A stretch of 64,000 nt of DNA from Volutella citrinella (taxonomy: Eukaryota > Ascomycota > Sordariomycetes > Hypocreales > Nectriaceae): positions 4,154,001-4,218,000 of the forward strand of contig JAWZSP010000002.1 of assembly GCA_034401135.1 (NCBI GenBank), in the 5' to 3' direction. Below, piece after piece: positions 22,450-34,169 of the stretch. Below the pieces are notes generated by a model. It saw nothing but the letters and a program-made list of their open reading frames with translations. It searched no databases and was not told the origin of the DNA. Each line of letters opens with the position of its first letter. The stretch's first letter is position 1. The position numbers and the translations under genes are program-made.

Positions 22450-24057
22450 ATGTCTTCAATGCGCAGCCTCATCATGCTGGTGCTTCTTCTGGCTCGGACA
22501 ACTCTATCTCAGGCTTCAACGGATCCTCTCAGCCAACTAGAACTCTCGGCATGCACAGTAAGTGTGCATTTGCATCCCACCCCCTCCATGCAGGTCTTCT
22601 CAGTGCCTCGACCACGGCTGACTCACGTTTTAGCTTGCTTGCTTCGATCGAATTGCCGATGCAGCCATTTGTGATGCTGCTAACCCGACATGTGACTGTG
22701 CAAGAGATGTATATGCATTCAGCAATTGTGTGCTGTCAAGCTGCCCGATTCCGGAAGCCTCGGGTACGTCAGAATTCGGCTCACCTTCATTCAGTCTGAG
22801 CCGGAAGCCCGTGCAATACCCGCCCAATGCACACTAGCTAATTACAATCTACAAAGCACAGCTGCGCTCAATCTGATATACAGTGGTTGCAAAGTTCCCG
22901 CTCGTATTCGCTCGTCTTCGTTTACCGTCACATCCATTGTCCTGGTTGCACTCGCTGGCGTCTTCGTCATTCTACGCTTCTCCTACAAGTATTTTTCAAG
23001 GATAGAGATCCGCTGGGACGACTGGATTATCCTGGCTGCAATACTGTCGACAATATCCACCACTGTGCTTGCTGTCCATGGCCTGGTTGGCAATGGCCTG
23101 GGCAAAGATCTCTGGACGCAAAGCTTGTCAGCCATATCCTCATTCACATTCTACTTCTACGTGACCAGCATCATATACTTCTTTTGCATAGCTCTTATCA
23201 AAGAAGCATTGATCCTATTTTATATATACATCTTCCCGTCCCATCAGACTCAGAGGCTTCTCCAAGCTACCGCAGCCTTTATTGCGATTCAATGGTTTGT
23301 CTTCAGTGTTGCCAGCATCTTTCAGTGTCGGCCGGTCCAATATTTTTGGACTCGATGGAACGGGGCTTCTGGTAGCTGCATCTCTGTCAATGCTGTCAGT
23401 TGGACCAACTCGGTTCTCAGCGTCGTCACGGACCTATGCATGCTAGCAATACCCATGTGGGAATTGCGGCGCCTCCAGCTTCACTGGAAAAGGAAGGTTG
23501 GCGTTGGCGTCATGTTTTGCGTCGGCGCAGGGTAAGCAAATGATATTTGGCTGTGTAGCTAAAAGGAAGCATACTGACATCCGAGTAGAGTCACTGTGAT
23601 TAGTATCCTACGCTTACAGTCGATTGTTACGTTTGGCACATCCCCAAACATAACCTGGGACTTTTATGACGTTACTCTCTGGTCGATGACTGAACTCGCG
23701 GTGGGTGTGATTTGCACCTGCTTGCCCGTCTTCCGTCTGTTCCTTATTCGCCTCTTCCCTGTGCTGTCTGGCTCTTCTTTCACCAACTCCAACCAATATC
23801 AGCACCAGCACCGGCGAAATGGCTATGCAATGGAGCTGGGCACAAGCCAGAGATCGAATATCATCACCTCGAACGGTCGATCGACCTGGGATGACGACAA
23901 TGCAAGCAGTCGGGGTATCAATGTACAAAAGACTGTGGAGGTGCAATATGGCGATGGCGACGAGGTTGGACTTGTCGATTATGAGATGTCGCGCATTTCA
24001 CCGCCCTCTCGTGTGCGCACCATGTCGGATGATAAATCCAGTAATGCCCATGCGTAA
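22450..24057 (+). CDS. CFEM-domain seven-transmembrane receptor (PTH11-like)
   Basis: Predicted plasma-membrane G-protein-coupled-receptor-like protein of 458 aa. Exons 22450-22557, 22634-22763, 22862-23531 and 23589-24057; introns of 76, 98 and 57 bp. It has a signal peptide (about residues 1-21), then a CFEM domain whose cysteines follow the family order CxxxC, C, CDC, C, C and a last Cys in YSGCKVP, then seven hydrophobic segments of the fungal rhodopsin type (SRIEIRWDDW after TM2, FQCRPVQYFW after TM4, and a polar cytosolic tail from about residue 365). The full CFEM domain appears only after joining exons 1-3. PTH11-type receptors sense surfaces or host cues in several fungi; that role is inferred. 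There is no obvious functional link to the neighbouring acyltransferase. Confidence 0.85.
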
Positions 24058-24798
24058 GAGCATGGGCGTAATGTTGGAACAGTTTCGCCGATTGACGAGC
24101 TGACCGAGGAAGTAGTTGGAGATATTGGTAGAAATGAAGCATCGACTTTGACAAAGAGGGCAATATGTTCCCACTGGCGACGACACACGTGGCGACTTGC
24201 GTGCAAGATTAGGGGGTTCAGTCCACCTGGGAGTGTCAATGTGTGCGACTATGGTGAGCCAACTTTGATGGATATTTCCTTGTTGGGCAAACTGGCGGTT
24301 TCCGAGCAGCTGGTCCGAAACAGTTCCCAGGTCTGGGCCCAAGCCGAGCTGACAGGCGGCCCGTGCCTAATGCGCGCCAAAATTATGGCCTAAATAGCTA
24401 TTTGGCCAGGGATGCGAGCCATCATATTTGCACCTCAGCCCAGGCATATCAACCACACTCACTTGTCGCCTCCAAACTGAGAGTAAAATGCGCCGTGCAG
24501 CAGGCCAGACGCAGCGGGCAGACATATTGTCCGAGCCTCCGGTTCCCGATTCGCCGCCACGACGCGGGCACAGACACTGGGCGGGAATGCCGTGTCTCAG
24601 TCTCACCGAACCCCGGCCCGGGACTGGAGCCAGCTCATGGGACAGATCCATGCGAATAATTAATTATTAGTAGGCTAGTCTGCTGTCGTCTGCTAGACTG
24701 TCGCAGGCTTTTTACCCCATCTGCTGCTTAAAAGCCTCACTGTCAGGCCATTCTGCCCCTCGCACCTCGCGCGCGCACCTCTGGATTCACATCGTCCA
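24058..24798. other. Intergenic region upstream of the acyltransferase
   Basis: About 0.74 kb with no conserved frame. It carries the promoter of the downstream acyltransferase gene and the 3' end of the receptor transcript. Confidence 0.45.
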
Positions 24799-24822
24799 AC
24801 ACACACACACACACACACACAC
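24799..24822. repeat. (AC)12 microsatellite in 5' leader
   Basis: Twelve perfect AC units ending seven bases before the ATG at 24830. It therefore lies in the transcribed leader or core promoter of the acyltransferase gene, and its length is likely to vary between strains. Confidence 0.9.
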
Positions 24823-24829
24823 AGTCGCC

Positions 24830-26387
24830 ATGTCGCTGTTCAATTGGCTCACAGGCAACCGGACGCAGCCTCCCAAGGTCGAGACTGACGAGGTCTTTCC
24901 CGTCCACGTGTACGATGACTCGTCGACCAACCGCAGCATGATCCTGACCTGGACACTGCGCTTCGACGACATGCTCGACGTAGACAAGGTCCACGGCGCC
25001 CTGTGCCGGCTGCTCGAGATTGGCGACTGGAGGAAGCTCGGCGGGAGGATCCGACGGAATGTGAGCTCTCATGCATGTCCAATTGAATGGTAAAGTCCTG
25101 TTCTGACTGCCGCAGGCCGAGGGCAATCTGGAGATGCACGTCCCCAAGGAATTCACGCCTCAGCGTCCAGCTGTCGCATTCTCCCACAACGTGTTTGACG
25201 TGCCCATCAGTGAGCACCCCTTGGCCTCGCAGCTTCCCAAAGCCAATGACAGCCCTCTCCCCACCTTTTACTCGGACACAACCATCTTCAACCCGTTCGC
25301 CGCGCGGGAGGGCGCCCCCGTCACCATCGACGACTACCTCTACAGCGACGAGCCGCAAATGTCGCTGCACATCACCTCGTTCCAGGACGCCACCCTCGTC
25401 GCCATCATGTGGCCGCACATCATGTCGAGCGCCCTCGGCAGGAAAGAACTCGTAAAGGCCTGGTCGCTCGTCATGGCCGGCCGCGAGGAAGAGGTGCCGG
25501 CCTTCCTGGGCGCGCGTGAAGACATCCACGACAGCCTGGGCCTGTTCTCGGAGCCCGACCCGGAGCCGCACGCGCTGGAGCCGGCCACCTTGACGGGCTT
25601 GAGAAAGGTGCGATGGATAGTCGGCTACCTGTGGAGCTGCTTCTTCGGCCCAAGCATGATCCCGCGATCCATCATGCTGCCCGCGTCGTTCCTCGCAAGA
25701 CTACGGCAGCGCGCGACGGCCGACCTCAAGCTCGCATCAGCGGATGGACAGGAACCCCCATTCGTCAGCGACGGCGACATCATGTCGGCGTGGGCGGCGC
25801 GGACCCTCCTCCAGTCCATGCCCAGCACGCCCGTCAGCAGCGCCATGGCCGCCGACTACCGATCGCGCGTCAAGGCGATCCGCGAGAGCTTCGCCGACGG
25901 CGGTGTCTACATCCAGAACATGGTGACGGCCACCTTCTGCCTGCTGCGGCCGTGGCGCGCGCAGCAGCCGTCACTCGGCGAGGTGGCCCTCACAATCCGC
26001 TCAGGCATACGGGACCAATTGACGGAGCCGCAGGTCAGGGCCGGGCTGCGGCTGCTGGCGATCAATGGGCGCCAGACGGGGATGCCGCTGCTTGGTGAAT
26101 CCAATATGGTCTTCTCCTTGGTGACCAACTGGGCCAAGGGCGACTTCTTCAACGTCGTCGACTTCTCGCCCGCCGTCGTCAGGAGCTTCGTCGCGGACCC
26201 GCAGCAGCAGTCGGGCAAGCCCGTGTACTTCCACTCGGGCAATAGGAAGTCCAGCTTTTTGATACGGAATCTGCTGCTGGTGCTGGGCAAGGACCTCAAG
26301 GGTAATTACTGGCTGTTTGGCGTGTATGCGCAGAGGTGGTGGGATCTGTTGGCCCAGGATATTGAGGAGATGGAGCGGAGCGGGTGA
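24830..26387 (+). CDS. BAHD-like acyltransferase (trichothecene 3-O-acetyltransferase-like family)
   Basis: Predicted cytosolic CoA-dependent acyltransferase of 500 aa. Exons 24830-25060 and 25116-26387, with a 55-bp phase-0 intron. The fold is recognisable from the N-terminal VHVYDDSSTNRSM/LTWTLRFDD strand, the GGRIRRN segment, the WPH...G motif, FVSDGDIMSAW, and the late WAKGDFFNVVDFSPA segment that replaces the DFGWG motif. The catalytic HxxxD motif reads His178-I-M-S-Ser182: the His is kept but the usual Asp is Ser. Activity may be altered, or the Asp role may be dispensable. Proteins of this family are often mislabelled as LysR-type regulators. It is GC-rich relative to its flanks and has no membrane segments. 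The acceptor substrate is unknown. Confidence 0.8.
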
Positions 26388-26855
26388 GTGCAGGGTGCAA
26401 TTAGAGTGCACGACCGCCCCCAAGTACCTGTATAATATAATGAATACCGGCTCTGTATGGCCAACACCGCTTCCATCAGCACCTTCTTTCAGCTGCAGCT
26501 ACTGATAGGGCTGAGACCTCAATGCGCCATTACTGGGTTGATGCTGGAACGTTGCATGGTTCACTTGGATGCAGCCCAGGATTCAGCCCTGAACTAGCGG
26601 TCAGCAACCAACACGGCGCCCGCTGTAAGGAGGGCTGTTAGTATCCCAGCGGCTAATGGAATATAAGCCCAGCGCTGTATTCTAGCGCTGTTAAGCACTA
26701 CAGGGATGGCCGCAGCGAGATCAAGCAATGGAACTTGGCTGGGTGGCCCTTCCAAGCAGAACAAGTATTGAACATTTGCAGCGAATTTCTTCTAGCCTGA
26801 GAACCTATTTTACTTAAACGACCCGATTTTCGTCTTGCCTCAAGCGCTTAAAGAT
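26388..26855. other. Convergent 3' intergenic region
   Basis: About 0.47 kb between the 3' ends of the acyltransferase and the mucin-like gene. Nothing recognisable apart from several short repeats of the agcgctgt type at about 26665-26695. Confidence 0.5.
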
Positions 26856-29532
26856 CTAAGGCCTGAGCGAATCTGCTGGGTACGAAGTCTCGCAATTGGT
26901 GCAGTACTTGACCGAGACCTGACACCCGCTGGACAGCTTCGCCGTGGCACACGTAACGCGGTGCTCGTCCCGGACCTTTTTAATACTATGACAAGTGTCA
27001 GTATACCGAATAATTCAACACACAAGTAAAACTTACGCTTCCTTGATCTGCTTGCCCGTCATCGGCTGCTTGGCGTAGTCCTCCTTGTTGGGACAGCTGT
27101 ACGTGGCGACGCACTGCGTGATCAGGACCAACCACCACGTGTCGTCGGCCGCAAAGGTCGCCATGTCCTTGTACTCGTAGTCGTCCCTGAACCGGGCAAT
27201 GGCCCCGTTGCAGACGGCGTTGTTCAGGCCCATGCAGCCGCCGCCCGTGTCGGTGCTGGACGCTGTCTGCGTCGGCACGCCTGGATGTAGCGTCGTGGGA
27301 TCGCCTTTACCGAACGTCATGACGCCGCCGCCGGGCCCGCCGTGGACGACTATTTCTGTTGTCGTGCGGTCGGGGTAGGCCACGATGGCGCCGTCGGCCA
27401 GAGTTGTGGTGAAGGGCGTGGGTCCTGGCGGCTTTTCGGGTGCGGCGGTGGTCGACGTCTTGGGGAACATGGGCGCGTTGCCGTCGCCGATGTTGACGCT
27501 GGTTGGTGGTTCAAAGGGGCTGAGTCCTCCGTCTTCTTCCACGGGGGCCGAGGTCGTGGTGATGGATGGTCGCTCGGGCGGTATCATGCCCTCGACCGGT
27601 GCGGTAGTTGTAGTAGCAGCAGACAGATCAGCCGAAGCTGGGTCCAGCGGTGCAGAGGATGTAGCCGAATCCACTGTGTCTACCGGCGCAGATGATGTAA
27701 GAGCCAGAGAGGAGTTGGATGGAGGGTTGCCAACGACTGTCAGGAGCGTAGAAGGCACAGGGACACTTGCAGTTTCGCTTGCGGTCTCGGTGGCAGCCTC
27801 GCTTGCAGTCACCTCAGACGTGTTCTCCGCACCATACACCAAACCTTCCTCTTGAAACAGTTTTCGGAGGTACTGAATGGTCTCTTCATCGACAGTTCCT
27901 GTAGGCTCGGGGATGTAGCCCTGCTCCGGAGGCCCGGTGGCAATGAGAACATCCACCTCAGTGAAGGCTGTCTCGAGTGCTGTGCTCCTCATGGCACACT
28001 CCTCAGTGATTGTAGGGCAGTCGCCAATCGTAGTCCTGTGACGTGTGTTAGCCCTCAAGTTCATTGCAATGCTGATATTTGAATACTTACGTGCTCCACC
28101 CAGTCTCGACAGAGATGTACGACACAACGCGAGTGCAGTCCTCGATGCGGGTTGTTGCGGTACAGCCAGTCTCGGTGGACGAAACGGGCTTGGTGGATGA
28201 AGGGCGCTCTGCGGTGCTCTTCTTTTCTTCTTCTTCCTTCGTTTTCTTCTCTTCCTCAGCCTTTGTCTTCTTCTTTTCCTCTTCATTGTCAGGATTGTTG
28301 GGGTCATCCGGGTTGCCACCACCACCACCACCTCCTCCTCCACCGCCGCCGCCGCCTCCGCCTCCACCTCCACCAAACCAACCAAGGAACCCAAAGGGGT
28401 TAAAGCTTGGAGCTGAAGGCAGGCTCAGACCCGCGGGAATGGCGGGAATGGCGCCAGCGATTCCCCAGAAGAAGCCTCCAGGGAAAATGACCACGTCGTC
28501 GTTGCTGCTGTTGTCGTCATTGCCATACTTGGTGATGGTGGACTGCAGCTCCGCATACTGAGGATCTTGGCTGGGCTGGTAGGTGGCAACGATGCCACCA
28601 GCACCGGTAATGACAGTCATCGGGGCCTCGGTCACAGTTGAGACCTGGCTCTGTGGCGCATTTGGTGCCGGAGCGTTGGTGGTGGCCGAAGGGAGAACGC
28701 CGACACCGCCGGCATTCGCCGACCTGGCGTCAGTTGAACCAGCTACAGGCACAGGCACGGGAATAACTACAGCAGTGGTTTCCGCGGCGTTAGTCACGGT
28801 GTCTGTCGAGCTTGGGCCGGGGACAATAGGCACGGCTATGGCGGTGTCTGAACTAGGTTCTGCTGAGCTCGGCGGAGGAACAGGGACTTCCGTGTTCGTC
28901 GTGGTGTCTGAACCAGCCTCCGTTGAGCTTGGTAGAGGAGCAGGGATATCTGTGTTGGTGTTGGTTTCTGTTGAGCCTGGGGGAGGGACAACCACGGGAA
29001 CGTCGGTGTTGGTAGTCTCGGCAGCAGTCTCAGTCGAGCTGGCGGGAGGTACCGGGGGAGCATCATTACCCGTCGTGGTCTCGATCGAACCCGGAGGAGC
29101 GACGGGAACGCTGGTGTCGGTATTTATCTCTGCAGTAGTCTCTGTGGCAGCCCCCGTCGAGCTGACGGGAGCATCAGTGCCGGTGGTAGTCTCGACTGAA
29201 CCTGGAGGAACGACGGGATCGCCAGTGTTGGTATTTATCTGTGTTGAGCTTTCGAGAGGGACTAGAGGATCTTCCGTGTTGGAAGTTGTCCCCGTCGAGC
29301 CCGAGGGAGGAATGATTGTAACATCCGTCGTTGCAGTGTCGGTCTCTACATCCCCCGTCGTTGTGCTCAACAACACGACATCGCCGGTCGTGGAGGAAAT
29401 GTCCGTGGCGGTGGTGGAACTATTCGCGAATGGCAACGAGAGTGTCGAAGAGCCCGTCTCTTGGGCGACAGCTGAGGTAATGGACGAGAGCGACCAGGTC
29501 AAGATGCACGCCAACTGCTTTGAGGACAACAT
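26856..29532 (-). CDS. Large secreted mucin-like protein with poly-Gly/charged spacer
   Basis: Predicted secreted or cell-wall protein of 856 aa. Exons 28091-29532, 27037-28035 and 26856-26985; introns of 55 and 51 bp. A signal peptide (residues 1 to about 23) is followed by a Thr/Ser/Pro region to about residue 330 with imperfect repeats of about 20 aa built on TNTDVPVPPPSSTE. Then come a short hydrophobic segment (ending GFLGWF), exactly 20 Gly at residues 387-406, and a Glu/Lys-rich block. A domain with Cys residues (GCTATTRIEDCTRVVSYISVETG, GDCPTITEECA) follows, then a second Ser/Thr region, and a Cys-containing C-terminal domain starting near GGGCMGLNNAVCNGAIARF. The last exon (CATAKLSSGCQVSVKYCTNC) is easily missed, because the first donor lies just before an apparent stop. 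Function is unknown; adhesion or wall structure is a guess. Confidence 0.75.
28315..28374 (-). repeat. GGN codon run encoding 20 consecutive Gly
   Basis: Sixty bases made only of GGT, GGA and GGC codons on the minus strand. Mixed synonymous codons suggest an old expansion rather than a recent slippage event. It separates the Thr-rich domain from an acidic/basic block. Confidence 0.9.
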
Positions 29533-30845
29533 GGTGATGAGCGCCTGGCACCATAAGGTAGCACCTCTACGAAGAAAGAAGAAAACGGATTAGCCTCCCG
29601 TGTGCGAGCATCCGACAATCAAGTACTCTATGTCGGTTGACCTCTTGCTATGCCAGGACCGAGTGGAGTAATCCAGATGGATTCACATGCCCATATTATT
29701 GTCGATAAAGAGCAATGCGTAATTCCTCCGGCGTCACCATGGCCTTGTGGCCCTGGTCCGATGGGGCTAGTGGTTAAATCGAGTATCTGTGCAGGGGGGG
29801 GGCCTTGTCGGTTTATTTTTGTAGGATGGGCCCCCTTCTAGGAACATGAAGGATGATGGTATCGATGAAGACTGCTCTTTTAACGAAATTGTCTTCAGAA
29901 ATGACTGAGTTGAGCCGATCACAAGAATCACATTGATTGCGTTGCTCATCTCGGTCAATGTTTAGTATGACCCAATTCTCCCATCAAGCCACTGTGAGTC
30001 TCGTCTTCAGCATAATGTTGAAGCAGTCTCAATTTATCACCCACAAGACGCTTTTACTCACGCAAAAGTCCATCGGAACGATTAAAGGGACGATGAATAT
30101 TATAATTGACTTCTTCCAGGTACTCCTTTGCCATCACTCGGCCCCGTCTATTGGCTTCCTCTCTCAATTGTTGATAAGCCAAGGATACACCATCGTCCAT
30201 CACCCAGAATTCAGCCAGTGCCCTTAACCTAAAATGGCGATTCGAAAAAACACTCTTTCTCATATGGTCAGTAGCACGACAGTCGATATAGGGCAACTGG
30301 GTTCCGCTTCCTGGCGCTGTTCCAGAATAACTACTCACTGGGTGCCGATGTCTGCGCGCGAATCCTTCCAATGACAGGGCAGCCGCCTCCAGAGAAGGCT
30401 TGCGAGGCGAAAATCCTTCCGGGCGCCTGTTGCAAGAGATCAGCCCTCCGGCGTTGGTGGGTCGGCCAAATTGGCATGCTTGTTTCGTACACTCGTAACC
30501 CCAGATGGAGCCGAGCTTGGCCTTGCAAGGGTCCTCAGCCAGTCGTTTTGGAGTTTGGCGCCCACTTGAAGGATTGTCGCATCCTTTTGGGCTGTCTTTA
30601 TTCCATTTATATCATCGGTATCTGCTTGCGATACTCGCGGGCTTAATGTCCCTGGGATAAGGAATCTAACATTAGCGTCGTTCTGCGATAGAATCCTGGC
30701 TAGCTAGATGATGGCGGTCGCGTGCGCAATTTCCTTAAATATATTCCCATAATGTTATCCGTCTTCCAACGTCCACCGATTGTGTCTTGGTCTCATCTTC
30801 TTGCTCTTTTTTCTTTCTGGCGTTGCGGGCTATCTGTTGACCAAG
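29533..30845. other. Intergenic region with possible gene fragment
   Basis: About 1.3 kb. On the minus strand between about 30020 and 30620 there are collinear frames that look coding: GCDNPSSGRQTPK, CKAKLGSIWGYECTK, then ALAEFWVMDDGVSLAYQQL and RGRVMAKEYLEEV. They carry a plausible GTGAGT donor at about 30060 but no start codon that I can place. This may be the decayed remnant of a Cys-containing protein gene. No family is recognised. Confidence 0.3.
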
Positions 30846-32197
30846 ATGCGCGTCTTGTTGCTGCTCAGCCTATCGCTGGGCCTGTCCCACGCGAAGCGCG
30901 TATGGGATATCCAGTCGGATTGCTCATCGTCTGAAAAGGACTACATCAAAAAGTCACACGATGAGGCTGGCAAGCTCGTTGCCAAGGCACTCGAGGACCT
31001 GCACACAATACAAAAGCCGCACAAGGACAAAAAGACTGATCAGAAGAACTGGATGCGCATTGGTAAGAACATGGTAGCTACGCAGGGATACGGGCCCGAC
31101 TTCGACGGGCAAGATAAGAAGGAAAAACCGTACTCCGATGTGGAACGTAAGATGATTGTCTCTGCCGTGTCCATGCGTGTTCATTGACTCTCGTTGCAGG
31201 TGTTTTCAGTTTAATGGATCGAGGTCTGAACAAGGGCGAATACTATCCAAAAGGTGGCTACGGGAACAAGTACAAGAAGCAACTCTTCATGTGCGGACAC
31301 AAAGGCTGGACGTGGATCCCCAGAGGCGACAAGAACCCAGGTAACAAAAAGCAAAAGGTTGAAGACGTCAAGAGCGAATGGAAGGACGATAAATCCTGGC
31401 CTGGCGCTTGGTATAACACGGAGAGATTTATCGATAACAGGAACCCATCCAGCCCCGGGCTCTGCATCGACGGCAGCGATGACGGCGTGACGGTGGTAGG
31501 CCTAGATATCGTGGTCCTGTGCGACAACTTCTTTGCCAAAGGTGGGATTATGCCGGTTGCGAACAAGAAGGCTCTTCAAGTCGGCCAGAGTCTTGTTGCG
31601 CTTGGAGACTCGGGACCGTCGACCATTGTCCACGAGTTGTCCCATTACTACGGGGGTACGTATATGCCCTACTTCCCTCCCTGCGGATGATGCTGACTCT
31701 AAGGCTCTTTTAGCCAAGCTTGGTGGTATGTTTCCCTTCCAGGATATGGAGCAGCTGTTTCTTTACTCACATCATCTAGTCACGGACCTCCAGGCGGTTG
31801 ACTCGGACGGCGTACAACTCTGGTACACACCAGAGCGTGCTATAGTTCCTATAGACATGTCCGTCTCGGATGCTCGAGAGATGCAGTACACGCAAGTGCT
31901 CACGTGTAAGTGGACCAACGCGTACGGATGCATACAATGAGTTTCGGCTGATCTTGTGCTCCAGACACGTATCCGTATGTGCTCAACCTTGCTCGCTACC
32001 ACCCAGGAAGATACTATTCGGGACCCGATCGAGTAGCCCATGCGGCTGACATGTATCCCCACTTTGCCATCATGTCGTGAGTACTCGTCCCAATTGTCCG
32101 CTCTACGCTTGCGATGGCGTTGCTTACACGATTCGGCCGCGACAGATACTTGGACCAGTTTGATTGGACAAGCGGATATGCCCAGCCTCACCAATAA
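30846..32197 (+). CDS. Secreted zinc metallopeptidase (aspzincin/M35-like)
   Basis: Predicted secreted endopeptidase of 352 aa. Exons 30846-31146, 31200-31655, 31714-31725, 31780-31905, 31965-32076 and 32146-32197, with introns of 53-69 bp. A signal peptide (about residues 1-17) precedes the mature part. The zinc site is HELSH at residues 245-249. After splicing, GVTD places Asp259 ten residues further on, matching the GTxD third-ligand segment of aspzincins. A segment YPYVLNLARYHP and a short C-terminus YLDQFDWTSGY follow, as in fungal M35-like proteins. Exon 3 is only 12 nt; keeping the following 54-bp intron would stay in frame but would move the Asp away. It is upstream of, and co-directional with, the Svf1-like gene. 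A role in nutrition or in attacking other organisms is possible but unproven. Confidence 0.8.
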
Positions 32198-32913
32198 TGG
32201 CTCGGGGGCGGAGATGGAGATCAGAGATGAGAGGTAAAATGAGTTATGTAATACTGAACCACGGCGTTTGGGCGTACTAGAAATGACAGTCGCCGGCATC
32301 TTGTGTGGATGAAACCGGTGTCGAAATCTCAGGAGGTGATTAGCCAAAGTTGGACCCAGGAGCAAGGCTGGGCGCGCAACCCAGAATAACCATCCATCAA
32401 GACGCAAAAGCTGCACAGCGAACAATTTCCAGCAATACTGCGAGTGCTGTCTGGGGAGGCTGAAGCACCAGCGGACGACGCAATTGCCACAGCTACTGAT
32501 GAGCGTGACAGATCTGATGCGCTGGCCATGACACATGCATTTTTGGGTCACGGGGACTGAATCATAAATAGCCAATAAATACTATAGGTATGGCACCAGA
32601 AAACTACTAAACGGAGGGACGATTTATGGGGCCATCCCACCTTCAGCTGGTCTTCAAGTGGCCTGACAATCAAGGGGTCCAATCTCCCAGCCTAGTGTGA
32701 CAGGTGACATACAGCGAGCACCTTGGCTCACGGGCGCGACTTGTCCAGCAAAATAATCAGAGTCCATCAAATACCAAGCAGGAATACGTCCGCCCGCATC
32801 ACCAGCCGCGAGTGACGTGACGCAGCCACCATGTTTAGCTGGGCGAAACAACAGTAAGAAACATACACCCCGCGCGACAGCCCACTCGCCTCTAGTCGGG
32901 GAAAAATCAGCTG
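32198..32913. other. Intergenic region
   Basis: About 0.7 kb between the metallopeptidase and the Svf1-like gene. A plus-strand frame at about 32460-32560 (GEAEAPADDAIATATDERDRSDAL) looks biased but has no start and no similarity that I recognise. Confidence 0.4.
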
Positions 32914-34169
32914 ATGTTGGCTAGGTTGGCATATGCTGCTGGGACAGCAGAGCCCGTCTATGGCGCCTCAGCGGTCAGGTCTGTCGAGGACGAGGCCAAG
33001 GAAACGCCGTTCACGGAGCTTACCCGCGACGACCTGACCTGGAAGCTGCTCAACTACACCTCGGTAGAGAACCAGCTGTTCTACCTCTATGGCGACAACG
33101 GCTGCGTCGCCTTTGTGCAGGTGATTTACAGCAATGTCATGTAATAATCACTGCCCTTCCCTGAAATACTGCGTGAGAAATGCTAAGCAAACTTCCCCGG
33201 CAGCGGCATGCACGTCACCTGCCAGCTCAACTGCAAGATCATGTACCCGGACCCCAGCAAGCCACCGCTTTGGTGTTCAACGCCTCTGAGCAACTATGAG
33301 TTCAGCGAGGACAAGAGTTGCTTCTACGCCGACGACTGTGCCATTGAGCTCTCCGAGGATGGCTCTGCCTTTACCGTTCGCAGTGCGAACCACGAGAGCG
33401 CCCTCATCAACATCACCGTTACTCGTGTTGCGCCTGGTTTCCAAGCCGGCAAGACGGGCACCACTAACTTTGGGACTGATCCGGAGAACCCCTGGGGAAG
33501 CATGAGGCACGCGTTCTGGCCGCGCTGTGCTGCTACGGGCACCATCACCACGCCCGACGGAACCCTCGACTTTGGCGGGCGAGCTCTCTTCATCCACGCG
33601 CTGCAGGGCATGAAGCCGCATCTGGCGGCCTCGACGTGGAACTTTGCCAGCTTCCAGGGCCCCAAGTACTCGGCGCTCGTCATGGAGTTCACCACGCCGC
33701 CCTCGTATGGATCCAAGGTGGTGGGCGTTGGCTGCGTGACAAAGGACGACAAGATCCTCACCGCGGGCTGCAACACCACCGTGACGCATCTGAAGTCGGA
33801 GCCGGACCCGGAAACGGCATGGCCAGAGCCCAAGGAAATCAAGTTTGAGTGGTCCGGAGCCAAAGACGGTCCTGGTCTCGAGGCAACTATTCAAGGTCCG
33901 CTCGGCGACAGGGTTGACCGCATCGACATTATGCACGAGGTGCCTGGGTTCATCAAGACGATTATTTCGGCGGCAGCAGGGACTAGGCCGTACATTTACC
34001 AGGTAAGTGACCAACTTCAACCCACGTGAGGGAAAACACGAAACTGATTACATGCCATCAGTTCCGCCCCAAGTTGAGCTTCAAGGTGCGCATTGGGGAG
34101 GAGGAGGATACGGAGGAGGGGACCATGTACACGGAGGCAACATTTATTACAGATCCATCCGCTCAATAG
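32914..34169 (+). CDS. Svf1-family protein
   Basis: Member of the Svf1 (survival factor 1) family, tandem lipocalin-like domains; yeast Svf1 protects from oxidative stress and handles sphingolipid/ceramide transport. 377 aa from exons 32914-33140, 33204-34002 and 34062-34169, with introns of 63 and 59 bp. Diagnostic segments are AGTAEPVYG near the N-terminus, [61 protein letters not shown] and the C-terminal domain with [15 protein letters not shown]. The N-terminus [10 protein letters not shown] is short and amphipathic, as in yeast Svf1, where it mediates membrane contact. No signal peptide, so it is cytosolic despite the secreted neighbours. It may be a second, accessory paralogue; the window cannot tell. 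Confidence 0.85.

Noticed and set aside
28583..29593. Plus-strand frame rich in Val/Gly/Ser opposite the mucin gene
   Set aside because: It is the complement of the Thr/Pro repeats and has no signal or domain.
29764..29822. A-box-like gggctagtggttaaat on the plus strand
   Set aside because: No B-box follows and no stems can be formed.
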